A DNA stretch of 64,000 bases from Microbulbifer donghaiensis (GCF_900129095.1 NZ_FQVA01000001.1:62001-126000), one strand, 5' to 3'; counted from the first letter of the stretch, positions 29,786 to 38,400 are shown. The notes: generated from the sequence alone by a model not told the origin. Numbers and translations are program-made.

Positions 29786-31725
29786 AGATAAAGTCTATTC
29801 ACGTCTATAGCCACGAAGGGCAGCGCCGCGATCTGCAGTTCAAGGTGGATGGCCTTAACATCATCACCGGGAGGTCCTCCACCGGCAAGTCGGCCCTGTC
29901 CGAGATCGTCGAATACTGCATGGGACGTTCCTCGTTCAATGTCCCTGAAGGCATCATTCGCGATAAGGTTGCTTGGTTTGCCGTCATATACCAGTTCGAG
30001 CGTGAGCAGGTGTTGGTTGCCAAACCCACGCCACCGGGCGGTGGAGCAAGTTGCAGTACCACAATGCTGCGCCGGAGCATAGAACTGCAGGCTCCATCGT
30101 TCGAAGAGCTAACGCTCAATTCGAACGACGAAGCAGTCGTCGCTCTTCTCTCACGCCTGCTCGGAATCCCTGAGAATCGCACCGAGGTCGCCCTTGAACA
30201 CAGCCGAGACAGCTACGAAGCCAACGTCAAACACACATTCTACTACCTGTTCCAGAAACAAGGGTTGGTAGCTAACAAGGACCAACTTTTCAGTTATCGT
30301 CAAGACGAGTACAACCCGGCACAGACGATCCGCGACACGTTACCGATTCTTCTTGGTGTCTCCTCAGAGGATCGTTATACACTCGAATACAAGCTGCGTG
30401 TTGCAAAGCGGGATCTCAAGCTTAACGTGAAAATGCTAGAACAAGCACGTGATGCCATTGACATGGCGCATGAGAAGGCGGTCGGCCTTTACTCCGAGGC
30501 CAAGACAGTTGGCGTGATCGCCAGCGTCGACCCAAATATCAATGCCGGCGGCATTATCGAAAGCTTGAAGGCCGCCCTTTCCTGGGAACCCGAGAAGATT
30601 CCCGAAGACGATGGCAACCAGATTTCACGCCTCGAAGAGGAACTGGGCCAATTACGAAAGGATCGCCGCGAAGCACAGGCTAGGATCGATGCCGCACGCC
30701 AGTTCTCCAAACGCGCCGGCGGCTACGAGAGTGAAGCTATCGAGCAGTTGAACCGCTTGGCCTCGATCAAGGCGTTACCGAAGAACCCAGACACCGGCGA
30801 GTGGCAGTGGCCGTTCAGCGAGCAAAACCTCGCATTGGAATCCCCTATCGCCACAGCTCTTCTAAACGAACTTCAAACGCTCGACACCGAACTACGCATC
30901 GCCACCGGTCAGCGTCCTAAGCTAGATGCTTACTTAGCGGATCTGGATGGCAAGGCGCAGGAAATCGCCGACGCAATCAAAAGGAAAGAAACCGAGCTTT
31001 CCTCAGCGATAGAGGCCGATGAAATGATTGCTCGGATGGGCACCCGTAACAACGCGGCTGCGCGTGTCGTCGGCCGTATCAGCTTGTTCCTGGAAAACCT
31101 CGTCCCTAACGAGGAACTCAGCAACCTTAAGGCCGAAAACCAGCGCCTGAAGCTGAGGGTCGAGGACCTGGAAAGCCGCATCGGTGAGGACGACAGCCAC
31201 GAAAGGTTAAATTCAATATTAAACATTATCTCATCGCAGGTAACGCAGTACATTCGACAGTTTGAGGCGGAGTTTCAAGAATGCCCGGCGCGATTCGATC
31301 TAGCCAATATCACGATCGTCTTCGACCGTATCGAGCGCTCGGTTCCGATGAGTCGAACCGGTGGCGGAGAGAATCACTTGGCCTACCACCTCTCCGCACT
31401 GCTAGCCCTCCACTTGTTCGCAGTCAAGAACAACCGGCCGATCCCGCGGTTCCTGATGATCGATCAGCCGACCCAGGTCTATTTCCCCTCCGAGCAGGTC
31501 TATCAAGAAGCCGACGGATCTATCCAGAAGACAGAGGCCGACGCCGACTTGAGCGCAGTCCGGCGGTTGTTTGAGCTTCTGCTTAAGTTTGTGAAGGAGG
31601 ATGCACCCGGCTTCCAGCTTATCGTCACCGAGCACGCGAACCTTCGCGACCAGTGGTTTCAGGACGCGTTGGCGGAGCAGCCGTGGACTAAACCTCCGGC
31701 GTTGGTTCCGGAAGAGTGGAGTTAA
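29782..31725 (+). CDS. DUF3732-family SMC-like ATPase of the ABC-three-component system
   Basis: The 647-residue protein has Walker A GRSSTGKS at residues 30-37, a long charged coiled-coil centre (about 200-480), an ABC signature-like SRTGGGENH near 524-532, and Walker B FLMIDQPTQVYFP with Asp561. The residue after the Walker B Asp is Gln rather than the usual Glu, which I recall as normal in this family. SMC/RecN-like ATPases of this kind sense DNA states in conflict systems. It overlaps the middle component by 4 nt and is the last gene of the operon. Confidence 0.85.
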   Translation: MKIKSIHVYSHEGQRRDLQFKVDGLNIITGRSSTGKSALSEIVEYCMGRSSFNVPEGIIRDKVAWFAVIYQFEREQVLVAKPTPPGGGASCSTTMLRRSIELQAPSFEELTLNSNDEAVVALLSRLLGIPENRTEVALEHSRDSYEANVKHTFYYLFQKQGLVANKDQLFSYRQDEYNPAQTIRDTLPILLGVSSEDRYTLEYKLRVAKRDLKLNVKMLEQARDAIDMAHEKAVGLYSEAKTVGVIASVDPNINAGGIIESLKAALSWEPEKIPEDDGNQISRLEEELGQLRKDRREAQARIDAARQFSKRAGGYESEAIEQLNRLASIKALPKNPDTGEWQWPFSEQNLALESPIATALLNELQTLDTELRIATGQRPKLDAYLADLDGKAQEIADAIKRKETELSSAIEADEMIARMGTRNNAAARVVGRISLFLENLVPNEELSNLKAENQRLKLRVEDLESRIGEDDSHERLNSILNIISSQVTQYIRQFEAEFQECPARFDLANITIVFDRIERSVPMSRTGGGENHLAYHLSALLALHLFAVKNNRPIPRFLMIDQPTQVYFPSEQVYQEADGSIQKTEADADLSAVRRLFELLLKFVKEDAPGFQLIVTEHANLRDQWFQDALAEQPWTKPPALVPEEWS

Positions 31726-32189
31726 CGGCGATCTTTTCTCTAAGTAGCAGTGCCATCAAACGAGGATAATTTGGGGCAGAGTAAAATTTTGAAAGGTATA
31801 TAAACTACCAGAAGATTCTTCAACGCTTACTCTGATAACCGCCTCGTACATGTTCTCCATAGATATTCTCGGTGCGATACGCTGGCCGGAAGTCCAACGG
31901 GCAGCCCCGACAAAGTATGAATGACGCCCAGATACAAGCCCGCGATCTAGGTAGGCCCTACCATAGCGACTGCGATCTGCTCAGTGTGCTGCGGGATTAT
32001 CGTTCATGCTGAGGTACGGTAGGCGACAGCTATCCTGACATAGGAGGGTGGTGAGAAATCAGCAGTTGAGGAGGACCTGCGGCTGCGAGAAATAAATGGG
32101 GTCAGATCAACATTATGACACCCTTTAGCACCCACTGAGTTTTCCATCCATTAGTCTATGGCCATAGCAAAAAGGGAAGGGAAAGCTCG
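31726..32189 (+). other. 464-bp stretch without a supported gene
   Basis: The stretch between the ABC-3C ATPase and the RAYT transposase shows no convincing frame on either strand. Its last 100 bp carry one copy of the repeat that flanks the transposase. Confidence 0.4.
32095..32119 (+). repeat. RAYT-flanking repeat, upstream copy
   Basis: AATGGGGTCAGATCAACATT is present in plus orientation, 70 nt before the transposase start. Two inverted copies follow the gene at 32895-32956. Confidence 0.75.
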
Positions 32190-32882
32190 ATGGCCAGATT
32201 GCCGCGCCTCGGGCCTGCAGGGATTCCGCAGCATGTTATACAGCGGGGTAACAACTGGCAGGTTTGCTTCTGTTTAGAACAGGACAAGATCGCCTACGCC
32301 GGTTGGCTAAAACCGTATGCAATGGAATTCGATATTCAGGTACATGCCTGGGTGTTGATGACCAACCATGTTCACCTGCTGGTACCCCCGCAGTCTGACC
32401 AGGGTGTTAGCAAGATGATGCAGGCGCTTGGGCGTATTTATGTGTGTAACTTCAACCGGGAATACCGGCGTTCGGGAACCCTGTGGGAGGGGCGCTACAA
32501 ATCCTGTCTGGTTCAATCTGAGGATTATCTTTTGCAGTGCTACCGGTATATCGAACTCAACCCGGTGCGCGCGGGCATGGTGTCGGATCCGGGTGAGTAT
32601 TTCTGGTCCAGCTATGGCTGCAATGGGCTGGGCAGGGCATCGAGCCTACTCACGCCCCACATACAGTATCTGGCGCTGGGCCACTATCCGAAGCAGCGGC
32701 GGGAACGCTACCGGGCGCTGTTCCGCCATGAACTGGATGCGCCCGCTCTCGACGAGATCCGGGGCTCATTGAATAGGGGGTTAGCACTGGGTAGTGATCG
32801 GTTCAAAGCGCAAATCGAGAAACAGTTTGCCCGGCGGGTGACGGAAATGTCGTTGGGCCGCCTGCGCATGGCTTTACCGTGA
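32190..32882 (+). CDS. REP-associated tyrosine transposase (RAYT, Y1/IS200-like)
   Basis: A 230-residue HUH transposase of the RAYT group: RLPRLGPAGIPQHVIQRGNN at the start, the metal-binding NHVHLL (His60, His62), and CYRYIELNPVRAGMV with candidate catalytic tyrosines near 118-120. RAYTs are single-copy enzymes thought to move or maintain REP-type repeats rather than themselves. The gene is intact and flanked by short inverted copies of one repeat. GGGAAGGG lies upstream of ATG 32190. Confidence 0.9.
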   Translation: MARLPRLGPAGIPQHVIQRGNNWQVCFCLEQDKIAYAGWLKPYAMEFDIQVHAWVLMTNHVHLLVPPQSDQGVSKMMQALGRIYVCNFNREYRRSGTLWEGRYKSCLVQSEDYLLQCYRYIELNPVRAGMVSDPGEYFWSSYGCNGLGRASSLLTPHIQYLALGHYPKQRRERYRALFRHELDAPALDEIRGSLNRGLALGSDRFKAQIEKQFARRVTEMSLGRLRMALP

Positions 32883-32894
32883 ATGTGGGTTTTC

Positions 32895-32956
32895 CTGCCA
32901 CAATGTTGATATGACCCCATTTATTCATTCTGCCACAATGTTGATCTGACCCCATT
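32895..32956 (-). repeat. RAYT-flanking repeat, two downstream copies in tandem
   Basis: CTGCCACAATGTTGATNTGACCCCATT occurs at 32895-32921 and 32930-32956, the copies differing at one base (A or C). Both are reverse complements of the copy upstream of the transposase. Confidence 0.8.
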
Positions 32957-33024
32957 GAGTAGATTCAGCGGCGATTCAGTTGTGCCGGGTTAAAAAGCAG
33001 GTGTGAATCCAAGGAAAACGCACC

Positions 33025-34095
33025 ATGCGCCAGGTCCCATACCGTTTACTCGCCGCTCTCGCCATCACTTTGACGCTCGGTGGCTGTGTCACCTACCCAG
33101 CAGCCCCGCCGGTGGTCGTCGGGAGTACCTATGTCCGCAAGGCTGCTCCGGTTTACTCCTATTCAGTGATCACTGATCCCGGCTATCGCTACTACGACGA
33201 TACGCTCGGCGTTTACGTATTCTACGACCGCAGCGACGTTTTCTATCGACAGGGGCATTACTATCGTTGGCATCAGGACCATTGGATCAGTGCCAATCAC
33301 TGGCGTGGCCCCTGGTATCCGGCCCCGAATCTGTATATCTCCGCAAACTTCAATGATCGCTGGCATACGCGCTTGCGCCGCCATGGCCATCGCTATGCCG
33401 GAGGACGCGACTACAGACCGCCGCGCCGGAACGTTCATGACGACGGTTACAACCGGCGGGACCGGCATGAAAGCAACGGGTATCGACGTGATCGTCGTGA
33501 GGAGGGCCAGGATCGTCGTGAGAAGGGCCAGAATCGTGGCCGAGGCGGTGAACATGGGTTTGCTGGCATAGCCGAGCCAAAGCGGCGGGCGTCTCAGACG
33601 GATAACCGGAGCGGGCATCGAGATGATCGTCGTGAGAAGGGCCAGAATCGTGACCGAGGCGGAGAACACGGGTTTGCTGGCCTAGCCGAGCCAAAGCGGC
33701 GGGCGTCTCAGACGGATAACCGGAGCGGGGAGCGCGGTAATGAACGCCGGAAGCCACGTCGGAATCCAAGTCGGGACGAGCGGGTAGTTAAAGTTGCGGA
33801 CAAACCAACCGGCATTCGCGCCCCACGAGTTGTTCCTGCATTAGAGCGTCCGGCAACCGATCGCCGCGCGGTGCGCGACAGGCCCAAGCCACAAAACCAG
33901 CGCGGCCAGCCCCAGCGCCAGTACAATGCGCCAAATGATCGGCGCAATACTGCCGCTAAGCCAGCTGCGCGCCAGGAGGGCGAGGAACCAAAGGAAAAGA
34001 AAAAGAAGTCCAAAAAGAAAGCTGATAAGAGCGATCAGGCACGCCGGGCGCGTGAGCCGCTGGCCCGCCGGTCCAATGAAGCAAATCTAATCTAG
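33025..34095 (+). CDS. Repeat-rich basic lipoprotein
   Basis: The 356-residue protein has a lipoprotein signal with lipobox LGGC near residue 21, then an aromatic segment (about 30-110) rich in Tyr, Trp and His, as in small YXWGW-type outer-membrane lipoproteins. From about residue 110 it becomes a long, very basic, Arg/Asp/Gln-rich tail of low complexity, ending in a Lys run (about 328-336). Within the tail two near-identical 38-residue units sit in tandem. The tail is probably disordered and could bind envelope polyanions or nucleic acid; this is a guess. Confidence 0.7.
   Translation: MRQVPYRLLAALAITLTLGGCVTYPAAPPVVVGSTYVRKAAPVYSYSVITDPGYRYYDDTLGVYVFYDRSDVFYRQGHYYRWHQDHWISANHWRGPWYPAPNLYISANFNDRWHTRLRRHGHRYAGGRDYRPPRRNVHDDGYNRRDRHESNGYRRDRREEGQDRREKGQNRGRGGEHGFAGIAEPKRRASQTDNRSGHRDDRREKGQNRDRGGEHGFAGLAEPKRRASQTDNRSGERGNERRKPRRNPSRDERVVKVADKPTGIRAPRVVPALERPATDRRAVRDRPKPQNQRGQPQRQYNAPNDRRNTAAKPAARQEGEEPKEKKKKSKKKADKSDQARRAREPLARRSNEANLI
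33511..33738 (+). repeat. 114-bp tandem duplication inside the lipoprotein gene
   Basis: Two direct copies, about 33511-33624 and 33625-33738, are nearly identical and in frame (38 codons). A shorter partial unit precedes them at 33490. The near identity points to a recent slippage or unequal crossover. Confidence 0.85.
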
Positions 34096-34099
34096 CGAT

Positions 34100-34270
34100 T
34101 TAGCAATTGCCTTTCTTGGCCTGTCCCGGCGGGCAGTGCTTCTGGCTCCCGCCAACAATGACGCCAGGGACCAGTATCTTTGCAGGCTTCATTTCCAAGC
34201 TGGGGCCAACGACTGCACAGCCGTTAAGAAAAGCGGTTGCGCACAGGATCAGGGCGATTTTTAGTTTCAT
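34100..34270 (-). CDS. Small lipoprotein of unknown function
   Basis: A 56-residue protein: a signal peptide opening MKLKIALILCATAF, lipobox LNGC at about residue 17, then a short mature part ending CPPGQAKKGNC with two more cysteines. ATG 34270 gives a normal signal; the frame is open to 34303. It converges on the repeat-rich lipoprotein with a 4-nt gap. No family recognised. Confidence 0.6.
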   Translation of the reverse strand: MKLKIALILCATAFLNGCAVVGPSLEMKPAKILVPGVIVGGSQKHCPPGQAKKGNC

Positions 34271-34569
34271 TAGAATACTGCGGTAAATGGATTTCGCCGC
34301 CATGCTAAAGTCTGCGTAGCTAGAGGTCTATTTGTCTCCCGGGCTTTTCCCAAATTTTGAGGGCGGTTTCTCACTGCAATCCTCCTAAGAGTGCGGCTGA
34401 TCACAGAGCGAACGCGGAGTCTGACACAGGTATGAATCCCGCTCGGGCCAAGTGGTTGAGGGGGACCGGAAGAGCCCTCTGGTCCAGTTTTGGCGATTGC
34501 TGATATCTGTGTATTTGTCCAGTAGAATGGCGTCTTTCACAAATTTAACTCCCAGCCCAGAACAGTCTC

Positions 34570-34866
34570 TTGCCCCTAGGATTTCTCCTCAGCCGCCACA
34601 GCTTTGTTCAGCGCGGCAGCACCTGCATCCATTACTGGCTGGCCACGCCCGAGGGCCCGGCCAAGCTGGTCATTGAAGGCGAGCGTCCGGTTTTTATGGT
34701 GAAGGTCGCGGACCGCACCCAGGTGGCCGAGGCGCTGGCCGGCGTGCCCTACGATTGGGAGCAGCTGGACTTCCAGACCTTTGGCCGCGAGGAAGCGGCT
34801 TGGCCAACTCTTCAGCGCGAAGGATATGCGCGGGCTCATGTCCGTGCCAGCAGCGGGCGCCCTTGA
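34570..34866 (+). pseudogene. Remnant of DNA polymerase II (PolB), N-terminal fragment
   Basis: The frame reads GFLLSRHSFV, IHYWLATPEGPAKLVIEGERPVFMV and YDWEQLDFQTFGREEAA. This is the pattern of the PolB N terminus (LLSRH, then a WLATP-GP segment and a hydrophobic FxV strand). Similarity stops near 34800 and the exonuclease and polymerase domains are missing, so only about 80 residues of a normal 780-residue enzyme remain. It marks a deletion or recombination scar. Confidence 0.6.
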
Positions 34867-34886
34867 GGGAATCGAGTTGGATGCCA

Positions 34887-35052
34887 CTATGTGGCGGCCA
34901 GCACAAATTCGATAACCTCACTCTCGTTGATGTGGTGCTTGTAGGTGTTTTCGAGCAGGGGCTTCAGCTGCTCGGAGGAATAACGGACCCTGGACCGCGA
35001 GGACGACCTCCAGCGCTTCACCCGGGTCGGCGTAGATCCGGCAGCCGCCCAT
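34887..35052 (-). pseudogene. Possible frameshifted small gene remnant
   Basis: On the minus strand, ATG 35052 opens MGGCRIYADPGEALEVVLAV. After an apparent shift near 34980 the sequence continues RYSSEQLKPLLENTYKHHIN and ends EFVLAAT before a stop at 34887. Together these would make one short soluble protein. I do not recognise it. The surrounding 35053-35214 also looks like eroded coding sequence with no intact frame. Confidence 0.3.
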
Positions 35053-35214
35053 GGGCTAGACCTTCAGGAAAAATGAGGCCGCCATTTACCAATATGCGGC
35101 CGCGCTGGGCTCTGCGCGTCGCCGCACCACAGCCTTGAGATGCTGGTGCGCCTCGGTGTCCGGCTCGCGCAGTTGCGCATGGCGCTGATCGTGGAAGTGC
35201 TGCCGATTAAATCG

Positions 35215-35484
35215 CTAAAGATTTTTGACGATCAACCGAATTTCGTCGTTATCTGGGAACAGTTGCTCGACAAATGCTACCGCTCGATTCAGGTCCGCCC
35301 AGCGGTGCGGCTCATTTCGGGTAGTGATTAACTGGGAAGCCTTTTCAGTACCGCGAGCGTTCAACACAAATTCAATCTGGTAATAGCGTTTACCTTCGTG
35401 CCTCACACGGACCAGCTTCAGGCTGGAAACCTTGGCTCCACCCTCCATCAAAAGCGTCGTTTCGCGAGTTGTCAGCGCCTGCAT
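35215..35484 (-). CDS. Hypothetical 89-residue protein
   Basis: A small mixed alpha/beta protein opening MQALTTRETTLLMEGG, with KVSSLKLVRVRHEGKRYYQIEFVL in the middle and FVEQLFPDNDEIRLIVKNL at the end. No signal peptide, no membrane segment, no recognised family. It lacks a clear ribosome site. It is divergent from the 114-residue gene at 35722, with an AT-rich gap containing an inverted repeat. Confidence 0.45.
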   Translation of the reverse strand: MQALTTRETTLLMEGGAKVSSLKLVRVRHEGKRYYQIEFVLNARGTEKASQLITTRNEPHRWADLNRAVAFVEQLFPDNDEIRLIVKNL

Positions 35485-35558
35485 CGTAAAACTATCGACC
35501 GATCATGTGTACACCCTCCGTATTGTGAATATCCTCAAAACAGGATAGCTATCATCGA

Positions 35559-35585
35559 TTAATCAATATGCTATATTTTGATTAA
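35559..35585. promoter_or_regulatory. Candidate operator in an AT-rich divergent gap
   Basis: TTAATCAA (35559-35566) and TTGATTAA (35578-35585) form a perfect 8-bp inverted repeat with an 11-nt spacer that itself contains TATAT. The 237-bp gap is much richer in AT than the window, typical of a promoter region for transferred genes. Confidence 0.4.
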
Positions 35586-35721
35586 GCATTGTAGTATGTT
35601 TCGACAAATTGGTTGTCGCAGCTAGAGGCTTTTCTGCGCAGGAGGCAAGAGGCGGGGTCTAGGTGAAAATTCAGAGGTAGCTATTTGCTGACGAAGCAGT
35701 CAGTTTGCAAGGAGGTTGGAT

Positions 35722-36066
35722 ATGGCTGAAATAGACGAGCTTTTGGCAACCCTGCGCGAAGTTGCTGAAAACGCCAGACGGCTATCCATGGAGCTGTGCG
35801 ACTTCATTTCCGCCGAGTCGCTGTCCATCGCCGATGTGACGGCGGATTGGTTTGATCTGTGCCCTTCAAACGATAGGCCAATAAGCGAACAGGTCATTGC
35901 ACGGATTGTCGAACACCGACAAACCGCTACGCGTATCAAGGCATCCCGGCTTTTTTCAGAGATAGAACTAGCAATACTGGACGATTGGCAGGCGCTGGAA
36001 GTCAAAGCATTAACATTCTCCCTAAATGCGCTATTAAAAGCCCCTTGCGCATTCCTACGAACGTAA
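35722..36066 (+). CDS. Hypothetical 114-residue helical protein
   Basis: A soluble, mainly helical protein (MAEIDELLATLREVAENARR and VIARIVEHRQTATRIKASRLF). GGAGG at 35711-35715, 6 nt before ATG 35722, is an excellent ribosome site, which makes real expression likely. No recognised domain. It lies in the accessory region with no obvious partner apart from the divergent gene at 35484. Confidence 0.55.
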   Translation: MAEIDELLATLREVAENARRLSMELCDFISAESLSIADVTADWFDLCPSNDRPISEQVIARIVEHRQTATRIKASRLFSEIELAILDDWQALEVKALTFSLNALLKAPCAFLRT

Positions 36067-36289
36067 ACGCCCATTCCAAAGCATCGTGATTACCCGGATC
36101 TCCCAAGGAAGTGCGGAGCCATTTGGTGAAGGTCGAGAAGTGCTCTTTTAGTTATGGGTCTTACCTTGGAGCTGCGGCTACGAGCAGAATGTCGTGAGGT
36201 GATATCAGGCCAGGTTGCGAGCTCCGCAATCTTTCGAACCGGGTGCTAGAATGCCCGACTGCCGCGCTCATCACTGGAGAACAAGCGAA

Positions 36290-37213
36290 ATGAAGACGGC
36301 CAAAGCATTCTATCCAATCGGTACCCCCGGCACGCCCTGGGGTGACGCGGAGCGCGCCGAGTGGTTGTCGCGACAGACCCGCCAACGGAGCTACGCGTCT
36401 GAAGTACTGAGCGCGATTGAGCCGCTGCGCGCGCGCTTTGACGTGGAAGAGTATGGCCGTCTGGAATATGGCGATGAAAGCTTTCCGCTGCTGGCGATCC
36501 GCAGCCGCGACTGGAATGACGACCTGCCGGTGGTGCTGGTGACGGGCGGGGTGCACGGCTACGAAACCAGCGCTGTACACGGTGCGCTGCAGTTCGTGGA
36601 TCAGCATGCCGCGGATTACGCAGGCCGCGTCAACCTGCTGGTGGCACCCTGCGTCAGCCCCTGGGGCTACGAGCGCATCCATCGCTGGAACCCGCATGCG
36701 ATTGACCCGAACCGCTCGTTCCGCGAAGACAGCCCGGCGGAGGAGTCGGCGGCGCTGATGCGACTGGTGGCGCCCGTTCGCGATCGTGTGCTGATGCATA
36801 TCGACCTGCACGAGACCACCGATACCGACGAAACCGAGTTTCGCCCCGCACTGGCCGCTCGCGACGGCAAGCGGTTCACGCCGGGCGGCATTCCCGATGG
36901 CTTCTACCTGGTGGACGACAGCGAGAACCCGCAGCCCAAATTCCAGCAGGCGGTGATCGCAGCGGTGAAGAAGGTCACCCATATCGCCCCGGCGGACGCC
37001 AATGGCGAGATCATCGGCTCTCCGGTGGTCGCGCGCGGTGTCATCGAGTACCCGCTTAAGCAACTGGGACTGTGCGCCAGCATCACCAACGCCCGCTACA
37101 AGACCACCACCGAGGTCTACCCCGACAGCCCGCGCGCAACGCCGGAGCAGTGCAATACTGCGCAGGCCGTCGCGGTGTGTGCGGCGATCGATTACGCGCT
37201 GGCGCACCGCTAA
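36290..37213 (+). CDS. M14-type zinc carboxypeptidase-like protein, copy A
   Basis: The 307-residue protein has the M14 metal site: GGVHGYE (His89, Glu92), then HIDLHETTD (His170, with His174 and Glu175), and GVIEYPLKQLG further on. No signal peptide is seen, so it is probably cytoplasmic; the substrate may be a peptide or an aspartoacylase-like amide. ATG 36290 follows GGAGA. A second full copy at 43468-44391 is nearly identical in the core, and a C-terminal fragment lies at 38170-38400. Confidence 0.85.
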   Translation: MKTAKAFYPIGTPGTPWGDAERAEWLSRQTRQRSYASEVLSAIEPLRARFDVEEYGRLEYGDESFPLLAIRSRDWNDDLPVVLVTGGVHGYETSAVHGALQFVDQHAADYAGRVNLLVAPCVSPWGYERIHRWNPHAIDPNRSFREDSPAEESAALMRLVAPVRDRVLMHIDLHETTDTDETEFRPALAARDGKRFTPGGIPDGFYLVDDSENPQPKFQQAVIAAVKKVTHIAPADANGEIIGSPVVARGVIEYPLKQLGLCASITNARYKTTTEVYPDSPRATPEQCNTAQAVAVCAAIDYALAHR

Positions 37214-37272
37214 CAGAGACTAGCAATCGGCGGCTGGGCAGATCGCCTCCGCCGACGATCAAAACGAGAAGC

Positions 37273-38121
37273 ATGAAAGTACCCAAGAGATTACAACCGC
37301 TGGTCGACGACGGCATGATCGACGAGGTCATCGCCCAGTTGATGAGCGGTAAGGAAGCGCAGGTGTATGTGGTGCGCTGCGGCGGCAGCCTGCGCTGTGC
37401 CAAGGTCTTCAAGGAGGCCAGGCAGCGCAGCTTCAAGCAGGCGGTGCAGTACCAGGAAGGCCGCAAGATGCGCAACAGTCGCCGCGCCCGGGCCATGTCG
37501 AAGAAGACCCGCTACGGCCAGAAAGAGCAGGAACAGGCCTGGCTGAGTGCCGAGGTCGATGCGCTGTATCGGCTGGCAGCAGCCGGCGTGCGCGTCCCCG
37601 AGCCATTCGGCTTTGTCGACGGTGTATTGCTGATGGAACTGGTGGCCGATGAGGAGGGCTACGCGGCCCCGCGGCTGGATGATGTCACGCTGACCCCGGA
37701 GCAGGCCCGCGATTATCACGCCCAGGTGATGGCCGACGTGGTGCGCATGCTGTGCGCGGGCCTGGTACACGGCGACCTTTCCGAGTTCAACGTGCTGGTG
37801 GACCGCCACGGCCCGGTGATCATCGATTTGCCCCAGGCGGTGGATGCGGCCGGTAACAACAACGCCGCCATGATGCTGCAGCGCGATGTCGACAATATGC
37901 GAGCCTATTTCGGCCGCTTTACCCCGGAACTATTGGCCACCGATTATGGCAGGGAAATCTGGGCGCTGTATGAGGCGGGCGAACTGCATCCGGAAAGCGC
38001 CCTTACTGGGGTTTTCGAACGTGACACGACCAGTGTCGACGTCGCGGACCTGATGGAAGTCATCGATGACGTGCGCGCAGAGGAGGCCGAGCGCCTGGCG
38101 CCGGCTTGGGATGGGGCATAG
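37273..38121 (+). CDS. RIO-type serine kinase
   Basis: The 282-residue protein has the RIO1-like kinase features: GKEAQVYVVRCGGSLRCAKVF as nucleotide-binding loop with Lys, catalytic loop HGDLSEFN at 166-173 (Asp168, Asn173), and metal-binding IIDLPQAVD with Asp185. RIO kinases are atypical protein kinases tied to ribosome maturation in eukaryotes and archaea; the role of bacterial members is poorly known. ATG 37273 follows GAGAAG. It sits between M14 copy A and the M14 fragment. Confidence 0.88.
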   Translation: MKVPKRLQPLVDDGMIDEVIAQLMSGKEAQVYVVRCGGSLRCAKVFKEARQRSFKQAVQYQEGRKMRNSRRARAMSKKTRYGQKEQEQAWLSAEVDALYRLAAAGVRVPEPFGFVDGVLLMELVADEEGYAAPRLDDVTLTPEQARDYHAQVMADVVRMLCAGLVHGDLSEFNVLVDRHGPVIIDLPQAVDAAGNNNAAMMLQRDVDNMRAYFGRFTPELLATDYGREIWALYEAGELHPESALTGVFERDTTSVDVADLMEVIDDVRAEEAERLAPAWDGA

Positions 38122-38169
38122 GTCGCTGATGATGTCCCTCGCGCAGAATTCACAATAAGGCAAGAATTC

Positions 38170-38400
38170 CATCGCGCCGGCCGATGACAACGGCGAGATC
38201 ATCGACTGCCGGTGGTCCCGCCGGGCGACACCCAGTACCCGCTCAAGCAGCTGGGCCTGTGTGCCAGCATCACTAACGCCCCCTACAAGACCACCACCGA
38301 GGTCTACTCTGACAGCCCCCGCGCGACGCCCGAGCAATGCAATACCGCGCAGCCTGTCGCGGTGTGTGCAGCGATCGACTACGCGCTGGAGAATTGGTAA
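38170..38400 (+). pseudogene. C-terminal fragment of the M14 carboxypeptidase-like gene
   Basis: The DNA from about 38170 matches the last 230 bp of the two full M14 genes, is closer to copy C, and carries small lesions near 38205. It starts abruptly right after the RIO kinase. The similarity runs past the stop codon into the downstream GGGTAATTGGGG sequence, as after copy C. It is a recombination scar. Confidence 0.85.

Noticed and set aside
33511-33738. CRISPR-like direct repeats in the lipoprotein gene
   Set aside because: The two 114-bp units are adjacent, in frame and without spacers; they are a coding duplication.
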